In this document: in pieces, positions 1-5,856 of the stretch | Layout: each line of letters opens with the position of its first letter | How positions within the stretch are numbered: position 1 is the stretch's first letter | Assembly (NCBI GenBank): GCA_026398545.1 | Contig: JAPLSR010000269.1 | Location: forward strand, 1 to 7,899 | Length of the DNA: 7,899 bases | Origin: Candidatus Sumerlaeota bacterium | Lineage (GTDB): Bacteria > Sumerlaeota > Sumerlaeia > MWCT01 | Direction of reading: 5' to 3' | Notes under the pieces: model-generated | Database searches by the model: none | What the model saw: the letters and a program-made list of their open reading frames with translations, nothing else | What the model was told of the DNA's origin: nothing | Translations under genes and position numbers: made by a program

Positions 1-215
1 GGGTGACGTTCATAGTCGGCGGAGACCTCCAGAATCTCAATGCCCGACTGGCGAATGCCCACCGGGACACATCCTCTCAGGAATAGACCTGTCAGATGAT
101 GACCACATCCACTTTTTGCAAGCGCAGACGCTATCTGAAGGGCGGAAACCCCGACGCCCGTCATGCCTGACCGGATGCATCGCAAATCAAGAATAATTTT
201 CAACCCGGCAACCAT
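1..215 (-). CDS. Glycosyltransferase family 4-like protein, N-terminal fragment
   Basis: The reverse strand is open from an ATG at 215 to the left edge, giving 71 codons with no stop. The start of the protein (KIILDLRCIRSGMTGVGVSA, residues 6-25) matches the typical opening of GT4/GT-B sugar transferases. These begin with a short beta strand (I/L-x-x-D-x-R), followed by a glycine-rich loop of the SGMTGIG type and a helix (residues 24-34). Such enzymes move a sugar from a nucleotide-sugar donor onto an acceptor, usually for surface polysaccharide, O-antigen or glycolipid. The donor-binding C-terminal half lies outside the window, so substrate cannot be judged. There is no signal peptide, which fits a cytoplasmic or membrane-peripheral enzyme. 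The purine-rich stretch AGAAGGGAG lies directly before the ATG with tight spacing. A TTG at codon 5 is a possible alternative start but is poorly spaced from it. The gene is divergent from the S55 gene. Family is fairly secure; specificity is unknown. Confidence 0.72.
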   Translation of the reverse strand, partial: MVAGLKIILDLRCIRSGMTGVGVSALQIASALAKSGCGHHLTGLFLRGCVPVGIRQSGIEILEVSADYERH

Positions 216-228
216 GCTCCCTTCTAAT

Positions 229-263
229 ATCATACTTGACATTACAAAAGAGTCCTGGAAAAT
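229..263. promoter_or_regulatory. Candidate overlapping divergent promoters
   Basis: The 113-bp gap between the divergent glycosyltransferase and S55 genes holds, on the plus strand, a perfect -35 hexamer TTGACA (236-241). Sixteen bases later comes GAAAAT (258-263), four of six matches to a sigma70-type -10. On the minus strand TATGAT (234-229) is a five-of-six -10 match about 13 bases from the glycosyltransferase ATG, but no good -35 lies at the usual distance. If both are real, the two polymerases would compete for nearly the same DNA. This rests on consensus matching only. Confidence 0.35.
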
Positions 264-328
264 CAATGTATGTTTTCGCATATACAAATTATTCACCTCA
301 ATCCGGATTACCTGACTATGGAAAGGGA

Positions 329-1882
329 ATGACGTTGAAAATACGATTAACACCATTACTGGTCATTATTACCCTGTTCGCAGTCACATCCTCCTTTGCA
401 AAGGATACAACCAATCCAACCACCGGCACTTACAACATCATGCCCATCAGTGAGATTAAGCGGGGAATGAAGGGATATGGCGTCTCGGCATTCGGGGATA
501 ATGAGTTACAGCGCTTTGACGCCGAGATATTGGGGGTGATGGAGAACGCCTTTGCAGGCATGGATATTATTCTGGCACGGCTCTCCGGTCCACAGTTCAA
601 GCAGATGGGAGTCATTGCCGGAATGAGCGGAAGCCCCGTTTACATCAACGGTAAAATTATAGGCGCCGTCTCTTATGGATGGTATTTCTCAATGGAACCC
701 ATTGCGGGCATCACGCCGATTGAAAAGATGCTGGAAATATATGACAGGACGGATATGAAGCCTCATCCGGATGAATGGGCGCCTGTCAAAGATTTCATTA
801 CTGAAGGGAATGTTGCAAATGAGCCTTCTTCCCTTCCTGCAAAACCATCTTCATTTACGATTGAGACAGATACATTTCCCGGTTTGATCTCGCCCTCCCC
901 CTCATTCCCAAAGAGCATTACAATGCAACCACTCAGCACGCCGCTCATTGTTTCGGGATGTTCACCGAAAACTTTAAAACGCATTTCCCATTATTTCCGC
1001 AACACATCCCTCATGCCTGTCATGGGCGGTGCGGGACATTCTGTGAATCCCAAACTCGCTGACAAACCAATGGAGAACGGCTCAGCCATAGCCATTCCAC
1101 TGATAACCGGCGCTATTGAGATGTCCGCCATCGGCACGGTGACATATCGCAAGGATAACAGGCTGGTGGCATTCGGTCATCCCTTTTTTGAGATGGGCAA
1201 TGTGGATTTACCCATGGCAAGCGCATATATTTTCACCGTCGTCCCAAGTTATGATTTCCCATTCAAACTGGGCGCAACCGTGCGAGAGGTGGGCAGCATT
1301 CGCCAGGACAGACTCCCAGCCATTGGGGGCATCTTCGGTATGGAAGCCCCCGCCTTCGATATAGATGTTAATCTCTCATTATCTGGAAGCCAGAAAAAAC
1401 TTCACTACCACCTGTGGGAGAATGAATATTTCAGCCCAATGCTGGCGGAAATCGCCATCAGCAGCTCCATTATGGACAATGATAAGTATTACGGTAATTC
1501 AGCGGCAAAAATTCGCTATATCGTGACCCTTTCCGATGGCACCACGATTGAGAAGCGTGACTTCTTGTCAACCAACCGCATGCTCGCCTACGAAGCCACA
1601 TTCCCCATTATGTACGACCTCCGCACCCTTCTGAGAAACATCTACCGAAAGGTCGATATCAGCAATATAAAATGCGACATTGACATTATCGACCAATATA
1701 AGACGGTGGAGATTGCCTCAGCACGACTGGACAAAGAAGTGTATAAACCCGGCGAGAAGGTCAAAGCTACCATATATTTCATGCCCTTCCGTCAACCACG
1801 ATTCTCACGCAACCTTGAGATTGAATTGCCCGATGATATTCGCGATGGCGTCTATAAACCAGCTATATGTCCTCCTGACTGA
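329..1882 (+). CDS. Exported SpoIVB-type (peptidase S55) serine protease-like protein, C-terminus frameshifted
   Basis: The protein is 517 residues from the ATG at 329. This start was chosen because it directly begins a classical signal peptide (basic n-region, hydrophobic core, SSFA cleavage site near residue 24) and follows GGAAAGGGA. Upstream in-frame starts at 236 and 266 would bury that signal, and the 236 TTG is part of a good -35 box. Residues about 37-125 match the core of the SpoIVB peptidase S55 family: MPISEIKRGMKGYG, then GVIAGMSGSPVYINGK, with putative nucleophile Ser100 in GMSGSP. A low-complexity Pro/Ser-rich linker (about 145-225) follows. Then comes a second conserved block with AIGTVTYRKDNRLVAFGHPF (His284 in the GHP motif) and beta-rich domains. 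Relatives are exported proteins of non-sporulating bacteria with unknown substrates. The frame stops at 1882 just after DDIRDGVYK, where relatives continue; see the remnant at 1857-2087. Protease activity is inferred, and the catalytic Asp could not be placed. Confidence 0.82.
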   Translation: MTLKIRLTPLLVIITLFAVTSSFAKDTTNPTTGTYNIMPISEIKRGMKGYGVSAFGDNELQRFDAEILGVMENAFAGMDIILARLSGPQFKQMGVIAGMSGSPVYINGKIIGAVSYGWYFSMEPIAGITPIEKMLEIYDRTDMKPHPDEWAPVKDFITEGNVANEPSSLPAKPSSFTIETDTFPGLISPSPSFPKSITMQPLSTPLIVSGCSPKTLKRISHYFRNTSLMPVMGGAGHSVNPKLADKPMENGSAIAIPLITGAIEMSAIGTVTYRKDNRLVAFGHPFFEMGNVDLPMASAYIFTVVPSYDFPFKLGATVREVGSIRQDRLPAIGGIFGMEAPAFDIDVNLSLSGSQKKLHYHLWENEYFSPMLAEIAISSSIMDNDKYYGNSAAKIRYIVTLSDGTTIEKRDFLSTNRMLAYEATFPIMYDLRTLLRNIYRKVDISNIKCDIDIIDQYKTVEIASARLDKEVYKPGEKVKATIYFMPFRQPRFSRNLEIELPDDIRDGVYKPAICPPD

Positions 1883-2087
1883 AAGGAAACCCGGGATTCG
1901 CCTGAAAGAGACTGAAATGCCCGGATTACCCCAGAGTATCATGACCGCTACAAGAAGTGCAACCGCACAAGCCTTTGTGACGCCCATCACAATGTCATTT
2001 ATCAGGGAAAAAACAGTTGAGACGGATTTTGAGATTAATGGCATGCAATCCCTCCAGTTGCGGGTGGACCGGCTGGGAAGGAGATAA
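1857..2087 (+). pseudogene. Displaced C-terminal remnant of the S55 protein (frameshift plus apparent internal deletion)
   Basis: Directly after DDIRDGVYK, the +1 frame reads NQLYVLLTERKPGIRL, then EMPGLPQSIM, and ends in INGMQSLQLRVDR before TAA at 2087. This is coherent protein-like sequence. It resembles the usual S55-family C-terminus: an N-x-LY-x-x-L strand, an LP-x-LP-x-S segment, and a final G-x-Q-x-L-x-L/I-x-V strand. In relatives, as I recall them, about 45-50 residues lie between the DGxY strand and the NxLY strand. Here the two abut, so the simplest reading is a deletion not divisible by three, with its join near 1853-1866. No start with a convincing ribosome site precedes the remnant, so it is probably not translated on its own. 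An assembly collapse is an equally possible cause. Confidence 0.6.
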
Positions 2088-2111
2088 ATTTATTCCTGAA
2101 AATAAATAAGA

Positions 2112-2117
2112 TATGAT
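2112..2117 (+). promoter_or_regulatory. Possible -10 element upstream of the propeller gene
   Basis: TATGAT, a five-of-six match to TATAAT, lies 36 bases before the TTG start in the AT-rich gap 2088-2153. Seventeen bases upstream is TTTATT (2089-2094), a poor -35 match. The same TATGAT hexamer stands before the glycosyltransferase on the other strand. The gene could equally be co-transcribed with the S55 gene, since only 66 bases separate it from the end of the remnant. Confidence 0.25.
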
Positions 2118-2140
2118 AAAAAACTTAAACAAAAATATTG

Positions 2141-2147
2141 AAGGAGG
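2141..2147 (+). promoter_or_regulatory. Strong Shine-Dalgarno that sets a TTG start
   Basis: AAGGAGG lies six bases before TTG at 2154. It is near-perfectly complementary to the 16S 3' end, the best such match in the window. It fixes the propeller gene's start at a non-ATG codon. Confidence 0.8.
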
Positions 2148-2153
2148 CGTAAC

Positions 2154-4373
2154 TTGAAGAGCACATCTCAAAATCGCGTTAAATACCTTTTATTCTTATT
2201 CATCACACTTGTGGCAATCAATGCCCCGGGTTCCACAACAAAGGTCTTCCGCCATAAGTCCTTTGGAGATTTCTCAAGCGGGGAATTGAAATCAACCTCC
2301 CTGACCAGCGATGGCAAACTCTTTCCCGCACCAGCCTTCCAGAAAATCGGAACAACGGAAGAAGGGCTTGTATGGCGCATCATCAGCCGCCCCGATGGCG
2401 CCTTTTATTTCTCCACCGGCAATGAGGGGAAGATTTTCATTCTCGAAAAGAACAAGAAGGCGGAACTTTACTGCGACCTGGAAGAAGTGGCAGCCTTTGC
2501 GCTTGCGTTAGACGCCAAAGGCATACTTTATGCCGGCGCATCCCCGGGCGGGAAAATTTACCGCATCGCCCAGAAGGAAAAAACTGAACTTTTCTTTGAT
2601 ACCAAACAGGAATATGTCTGGGACCTCCTCTTTGATGCCGAGGGAAATCTCTTCGCCGCAACGGGCACGGAAGGCAAACTGTTCAAGATTAAACCGGACA
2701 GCACCGGTGAAATCTATTTTGAATGCCCGGATAAAAACATCATGGACATCATGACTCTCAGCCGCATCAAGGATTCTTCCATCTTCATGGCAACACAGGA
2801 TAAAGGGCGCATCTACAAGGTTTATGAGAAGGGCAGGGCGTTCGTCCTTTACGATTCCGGTTCGGACGAGGTGCGAGCCCTTGCCGAAGGTGAGGAGGGA
2901 TTTCTTTACGCCGCGATTAATATGGCTAAAACAATCACGCCCCAGCCGACTGCGCCCGAGCAGAGAAAGGAATCGGATTCGCCTGATGAGATGTCGGAGA
3001 CTCCCGAAAAACCCCAGAAGGGGGAACCAACAAGACTCATGCTTCCCCTCGTGGTGGGCAAAAAATCGGGCATCATCAAACTTGATATATCCGGATATGT
3101 CTGGCCTGTGCTGGATGCGCCCGAATCCCCCATTCACTGCCTCCTCTACGATGCCGCTTCCAAATGCCCCATCGCAGGCATCGGAGAAAAGGGGAAATTA
3201 TACCAAGCCGAGGAATTCAATAAATATACAGCCATCATGGCAACTGATGAAAAATACATACTTTCCCTCCTCCAGACAGACAAAGGTCTTTTTTATGGCA
3301 CGGGCGAGGCGGCGGCCGTGTATTCACTCAACTGGAAAGACCTCTCCCGCGGGGAATATATCTCATCCGCACAGGATGCAGGAACAGCAGTCAAGTGGGG
3401 CATGCTCCGCATCGAAGGTCGATTCCCGCATGGCACATCCGTGAAATTCTCCACACGCGGCGGCAACACCACAGAACCTGACAAATCCTGGTCGGACTGG
3501 ACAAAGGAGGAGCCTCTTAACACTCAGGCGATGATAATGTCCCCCGTGGCGCGTGTCCTTCAATATAAACTCCTCCTCTCCGGGCGCGACGAGAATACTT
3601 ATCCTGTGGTTCAGCAGGTAGAGGCTTATTACATCCCGCCAAACCGCGCCCCAATCTTTGAGCAGATTGAAATCAGCCGTGAGGGGAAACCCGCGCCCGC
3701 ACCTGCACCCAGACCCGTTCCCAAGGAGAAAATGGAAGGCAAGCCTGAGTCCAAACAAAGCCCATCCTCCTCGGACTCCTCAGCCACCATTGACGCCAAG
3801 GCTAATTCTAACCCACAAAAGGTGAAAATCAACTGGAAGGTGAATGACCCTGAAGGCGACCAGATGCGCTATACCCTGTATTATAAAGGTGAGGATGAAG
3901 CGCTCTGGAAGAAGATTGAGGACAAACTGGATAAAAACACCTATGATTTTTCCACCGCTCCCCTGCCTGACGGACACTACCGCATCAAGGTGGTTGCCAC
4001 CGACCTTCCCTCCAACCCGAAAACCGCCGCAATGGAATCCGAATATGTGAGTGAGATATTCATTGTTGACAACACACCGCCCCAATTCGTGGAGGAACTC
4101 ACATACGACCGCAGGGAAAAGAATTCCATCGTAGTCCATGCCGCCGTTGAGGATAAACTATCCATCATCTCATCAGCCCAATATTCAGTCAACGCAGGAG
4201 ACTGGTTCAACCTCCTTCCAGTTGATGAAATCTTCGATTCCGAACGGGAGACCTTCTCCTTCTCCCTGACAGACCTGAAACAGGAAGAGGTGACTATCAC
4301 CCTGATGGTAACGGACGAAGAGGGTAATACAGTTGTTGGCAAATTGCTCGTGGATTTGAAAAAGAAAAAGTAA
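2154..4373 (+). CDS. Exported multidomain beta-propeller protein with C-terminal beta-sandwich domains
   Basis: The protein has 739 residues and unknown function. The TTG start is fixed by AAGGAGG six bases upstream and opens a signal peptide (Lys/Arg n-region, hydrophobic stretch about 11-22, likely cleavage near 24-27). There is no lipobox Cys. A repeated motif of the type (L/F)(Y/F)-A-(T/G)-G-x-x-GK-(I/L)(Y/F)-x-(I/V) recurs near residues 86, 125, 166, 210 and 250, and more weakly near 340 and 379. The 40-residue step and D-x-x-G turns fit blades of a seven-bladed NHL/WD40-like propeller. A charged Pro/Glu-rich insert (about 258-293) interrupts it. Residues about 410-500 form a beta-rich domain with FSTRGGNTTEP and SWSDW. 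A Pro/Ala/Ser-rich linker (about 513-550) leads to a fibronectin III-like domain (about 556-640) and a second Ig-like domain opening with DNTPP. Such proteins usually bind partners or glycans rather than catalyse. Adjacency suggests a link with the S55 protein. Confidence 0.78.
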   Translation: MKSTSQNRVKYLLFLFITLVAINAPGSTTKVFRHKSFGDFSSGELKSTSLTSDGKLFPAPAFQKIGTTEEGLVWRIISRPDGAFYFSTGNEGKIFILEKNKKAELYCDLEEVAAFALALDAKGILYAGASPGGKIYRIAQKEKTELFFDTKQEYVWDLLFDAEGNLFAATGTEGKLFKIKPDSTGEIYFECPDKNIMDIMTLSRIKDSSIFMATQDKGRIYKVYEKGRAFVLYDSGSDEVRALAEGEEGFLYAAINMAKTITPQPTAPEQRKESDSPDEMSETPEKPQKGEPTRLMLPLVVGKKSGIIKLDISGYVWPVLDAPESPIHCLLYDAASKCPIAGIGEKGKLYQAEEFNKYTAIMATDEKYILSLLQTDKGLFYGTGEAAAVYSLNWKDLSRGEYISSAQDAGTAVKWGMLRIEGRFPHGTSVKFSTRGGNTTEPDKSWSDWTKEEPLNTQAMIMSPVARVLQYKLLLSGRDENTYPVVQQVEAYYIPPNRAPIFEQIEISREGKPAPAPAPRPVPKEKMEGKPESKQSPSSSDSSATIDAKANSNPQKVKINWKVNDPEGDQMRYTLYYKGEDEALWKKIEDKLDKNTYDFSTAPLPDGHYRIKVVATDLPSNPKTAAMESEYVSEIFIVDNTPPQFVEELTYDRREKNSIVVHAAVEDKLSIISSAQYSVNAGDWFNLLPVDEIFDSERETFSFSLTDLKQEEVTITLMVTDEEGNTVVGKLLVDLKKKK

Positions 4374-4422
4374 AATAATAACCACTTGCTCCTATATCAT
4401 TTGCGAGGTTTCTTCCAGAGTT

Positions 4423-4445
4423 AAGACTGAGATAACTCAAGTCTT
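4423..4445 (+). terminator. Imperfect hairpin after the propeller gene, weak terminator candidate
   Basis: AAGACTGAG (4423-4431) pairs with CTCAAGTCTT (4436-4445) through nine base pairs with one bulged A and a four-base loop, about 50 bases after the propeller stop codon. The stem is AT-rich and only TTT, not a full U-tract, follows. It is at best a weak intrinsic terminator and may simply be a transcript 3'-end stabilising structure. Confidence 0.3.
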
Positions 4446-4527
4446 TCAACGTATGCTTACAGTCCTTGCCATCAAGCCAGTCATCTGGAACATCTTGATT
4501 CTATATATCTTTTTTCTTAATTCTAAA

Positions 4528-4558
4528 TTTATTGACTCTCAAGACTCAGTTTAATAAT
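4528..4558 (+). promoter_or_regulatory. Candidate promoter for rnd
   Basis: TTGACT (4532-4537, five of six to -35) is followed after a 15-base spacer by AATAAT (4553-4558, five of six to -10). This lies in the AT-rich 237-bp gap between the propeller gene and rnd. The flanking TTTATTGACTCTCAA (4528-4542) recurs with one mismatch before the Mg2+ ATPase gene. The spacer is shorter than the 17-base optimum, so confidence is moderate to low. Confidence 0.4.
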
Positions 4559-4610
4559 CATTCCATGTTTTTTGCTCATAAATGGAAAATTTCTATCGCG
4601 TGGTTTGCAA

Positions 4611-5792
4611 ATGCAGGGCGGATATTTTTACATCAATACCACTTCTGAACTGGAAGTGCTCATAATCAGGATGAGCCAGGCAAGCCGCATCTCACTTGAT
4701 ACGGAGGCGGATAGCCTGCATAATTATTATGAGAAAATCTGCCTCATTCAGCTCGCCCTTGAAGACTCCATCTTTATTGTGGACCCACTTGCGGGGCTGG
4801 ACTTATCTCCACTCCTGCATATCCTCTCTGAAAAACCCTTAATCATCCACGCCGCCGACTATGACCTGCGCATGTTGCGCATATCTTTCGGATTTGCGCC
4901 CACAGGTGAGGTGTTTGACACCATGCTGGCGGCACAGCACCTTGGGTACAAGCAGTTAAGTCTTGCAGCCCTTGTCACGCAATTCTTCGGCGCCATGCTT
5001 GATAAGAAAAGCAGGAAAATGGACTGGTCAAGACGCCCCCTCACTCCTCGTCAGCTGGAGTATGCCAGTGATGATACACGCTATCTCGCCCCTCTCGCTG
5101 ACCGATTCACTGAAGAACTCATCCGTGCCGGTCGTCTGGAATGGCATCGTGAATCCTGCAAACGTGCCGTCGCACTTGCTGGGGTTGACCCGACACCACC
5201 CGACCCGGATGAAGTCTGGCGCATCAAGGGCTCTGGTCTCCTGAATGAACAACAGTTGTCATATCTATATCATTTATGGTGGTGGAGGGAAAAAGAGGCG
5301 CGGATGGCAGACCGCCCTCCATTTAAAATCATGGGGAACCAGCAGCTACTGAACCTTGTCATCTGGGCTGCCGCTCATCCGGAAAGCCCTCTCGCAGAGG
5401 GACCACGTCTCCCGCGCAATTGTCTTGGTCAACACCTTGCCATGCTGCATCAAGCCATTTTCAAGGCACGTGAAATGCCTCCCACTGAGTGGCCGCAGGT
5501 GCGCAAGGGACAAAGACCTCCTGCATGGGAACCCGATTACAGACCGCTGATCAGCTCACTCATGAGGGAGTGTCACCGGACAGCGCGCTCCCTCAGGATT
5601 GAACCCTCATTAGTCGCCCCGAGGGCAACTCTCATCTCAATTGCAAGGAAACAACCCAGGACGTTAGAGGAAATCATGGAATGCGGTCCTTTGATGCGAT
5701 GGCAGGCTATTCTGCTGGAGACTGGTATCCAGCGCAGCCTTCAAAAATGGGAAAAACAACTAAAGAATATCCACCAGCAATCACAGGAATAA
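4611..5792 (+). CDS. rnd: Ribonuclease D (3'-5' exoribonuclease, DEDDy family, with HRDC domains)
   Basis: This cytoplasmic metal-dependent exonuclease trims 3' ends of tRNA precursors and other small stable RNAs. From the ATG at 4611 it has 393 residues, close to the roughly 375 of E. coli RNase D. The DEDDy active site is complete: Asp30 and Glu32 in SLDTEADS (Exo I), Asp85 in HAADYDLRML (Exo II), and Tyr151 and Asp155 in YASDDTRYL (Exo III). The spacing is almost that of the E. coli enzyme. A first HRDC-like helical domain (about 209-288) contains WWWREKEARMADRP, and a second (about 310-385) ends in TLEEIMECGPLMRWQ; these should bind RNA. The start is not certain. No strong Shine-Dalgarno is visible, and in-frame TTG codons at 4572 and 4605 precede the ATG. 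ATG 4611 is preferred because the RNase D homology begins directly after it. The neighbours give no functional link. Family assignment is very secure. Confidence 0.93.
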   Translation: MQGGYFYINTTSELEVLIIRMSQASRISLDTEADSLHNYYEKICLIQLALEDSIFIVDPLAGLDLSPLLHILSEKPLIIHAADYDLRMLRISFGFAPTGEVFDTMLAAQHLGYKQLSLAALVTQFFGAMLDKKSRKMDWSRRPLTPRQLEYASDDTRYLAPLADRFTEELIRAGRLEWHRESCKRAVALAGVDPTPPDPDEVWRIKGSGLLNEQQLSYLYHLWWWREKEARMADRPPFKIMGNQQLLNLVIWAAAHPESPLAEGPRLPRNCLGQHLAMLHQAIFKAREMPPTEWPQVRKGQRPPAWEPDYRPLISSLMRECHRTARSLRIEPSLVAPRATLISIARKQPRTLEEIMECGPLMRWQAILLETGIQRSLQKWEKQLKNIHQQSQE

Positions 5793-5798
5793 AACCTT

Positions 5799-5813
5799 TT
5801 TATTGACTCTTAA
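5799..5813 (+). promoter_or_regulatory. TTGACT-containing motif upstream of the Mg2+ ATPase, possible -35 region
   Basis: TTTATTGACTCTTAA lies in the 64-bp gap between rnd and the Mg2+ ATPase and matches 14 of 15 bases of the motif at 4528-4542. TTGACT (5803-5808) is a good -35, but no convincing -10 follows at 15-18 bases, where the sequence is GC-richer. It is either a promoter with a weak -10 or a shared regulator-binding site. The ATPase gene may also be read through from rnd. Confidence 0.3.
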
Positions 5814-5844
5814 ATCCTGGTTCGGGAATGTGTGTGCAATTTAC

Positions 5845-5850
5845 GGGGAG
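5845..5850 (+). promoter_or_regulatory. Ribosome-binding site of the Mg2+ ATPase
   Basis: GGGGAG lies six bases before ATG at 5857. It supports that start over any internal Met codon and keeps the conserved cytoplasmic N-terminal helix region in the protein. Confidence 0.6.
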
Positions 5851-5856
5851 ACGTAT

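Noticed and set aside
236..328. Longer N-terminus for the S55 protein from TTG 236 or ATG 266
   Set aside because: It would place about 20-30 polar residues ahead of a classical signal peptide, and the TTG is part of a perfect TTGACA -35 hexamer.
1845..1870. Programmed ribosomal frameshift joining the two S55 frames
   Set aside because: No slippery heptamer or stimulatory stem is evident, and a simple shift would still leave about 45-50 family residues missing, so mutation or misassembly is more likely.
2091..2108. TTTATT...AATAAA inverted repeat after the S55 remnant
   Set aside because: The stem is only six A-T pairs without a GC core, so it is unlikely to act as a terminator.
2508..3137. 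Minus-strand open frame of about 209 codons opposite the propeller gene
   Set aside because: It lies wholly antisense to a gene with clear repeats, a signal peptide and a strong ribosome site, and its translation (Arg/His/Phe/Gly-rich) resembles no family.
2824..3444. Plus-strand open frame of about 206 codons in another frame of the propeller gene
   Set aside because: Its translation is rich in Arg, Ser and Pro without motifs, typical of a frame shadow; the propeller frame explains the region.
3690..3722. Short Pro/Ala codon-rich run suggestive of a tandem repeat
   Set aside because: It is a degenerate low-complexity linker between domains of the propeller protein, not an exact DNA repeat.
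4453..4554. 33-codon hydrophobic small open frame
   Set aside because: No ribosome site, its end overlaps the putative rnd promoter, and no recognisable homology; not supported as a gene.
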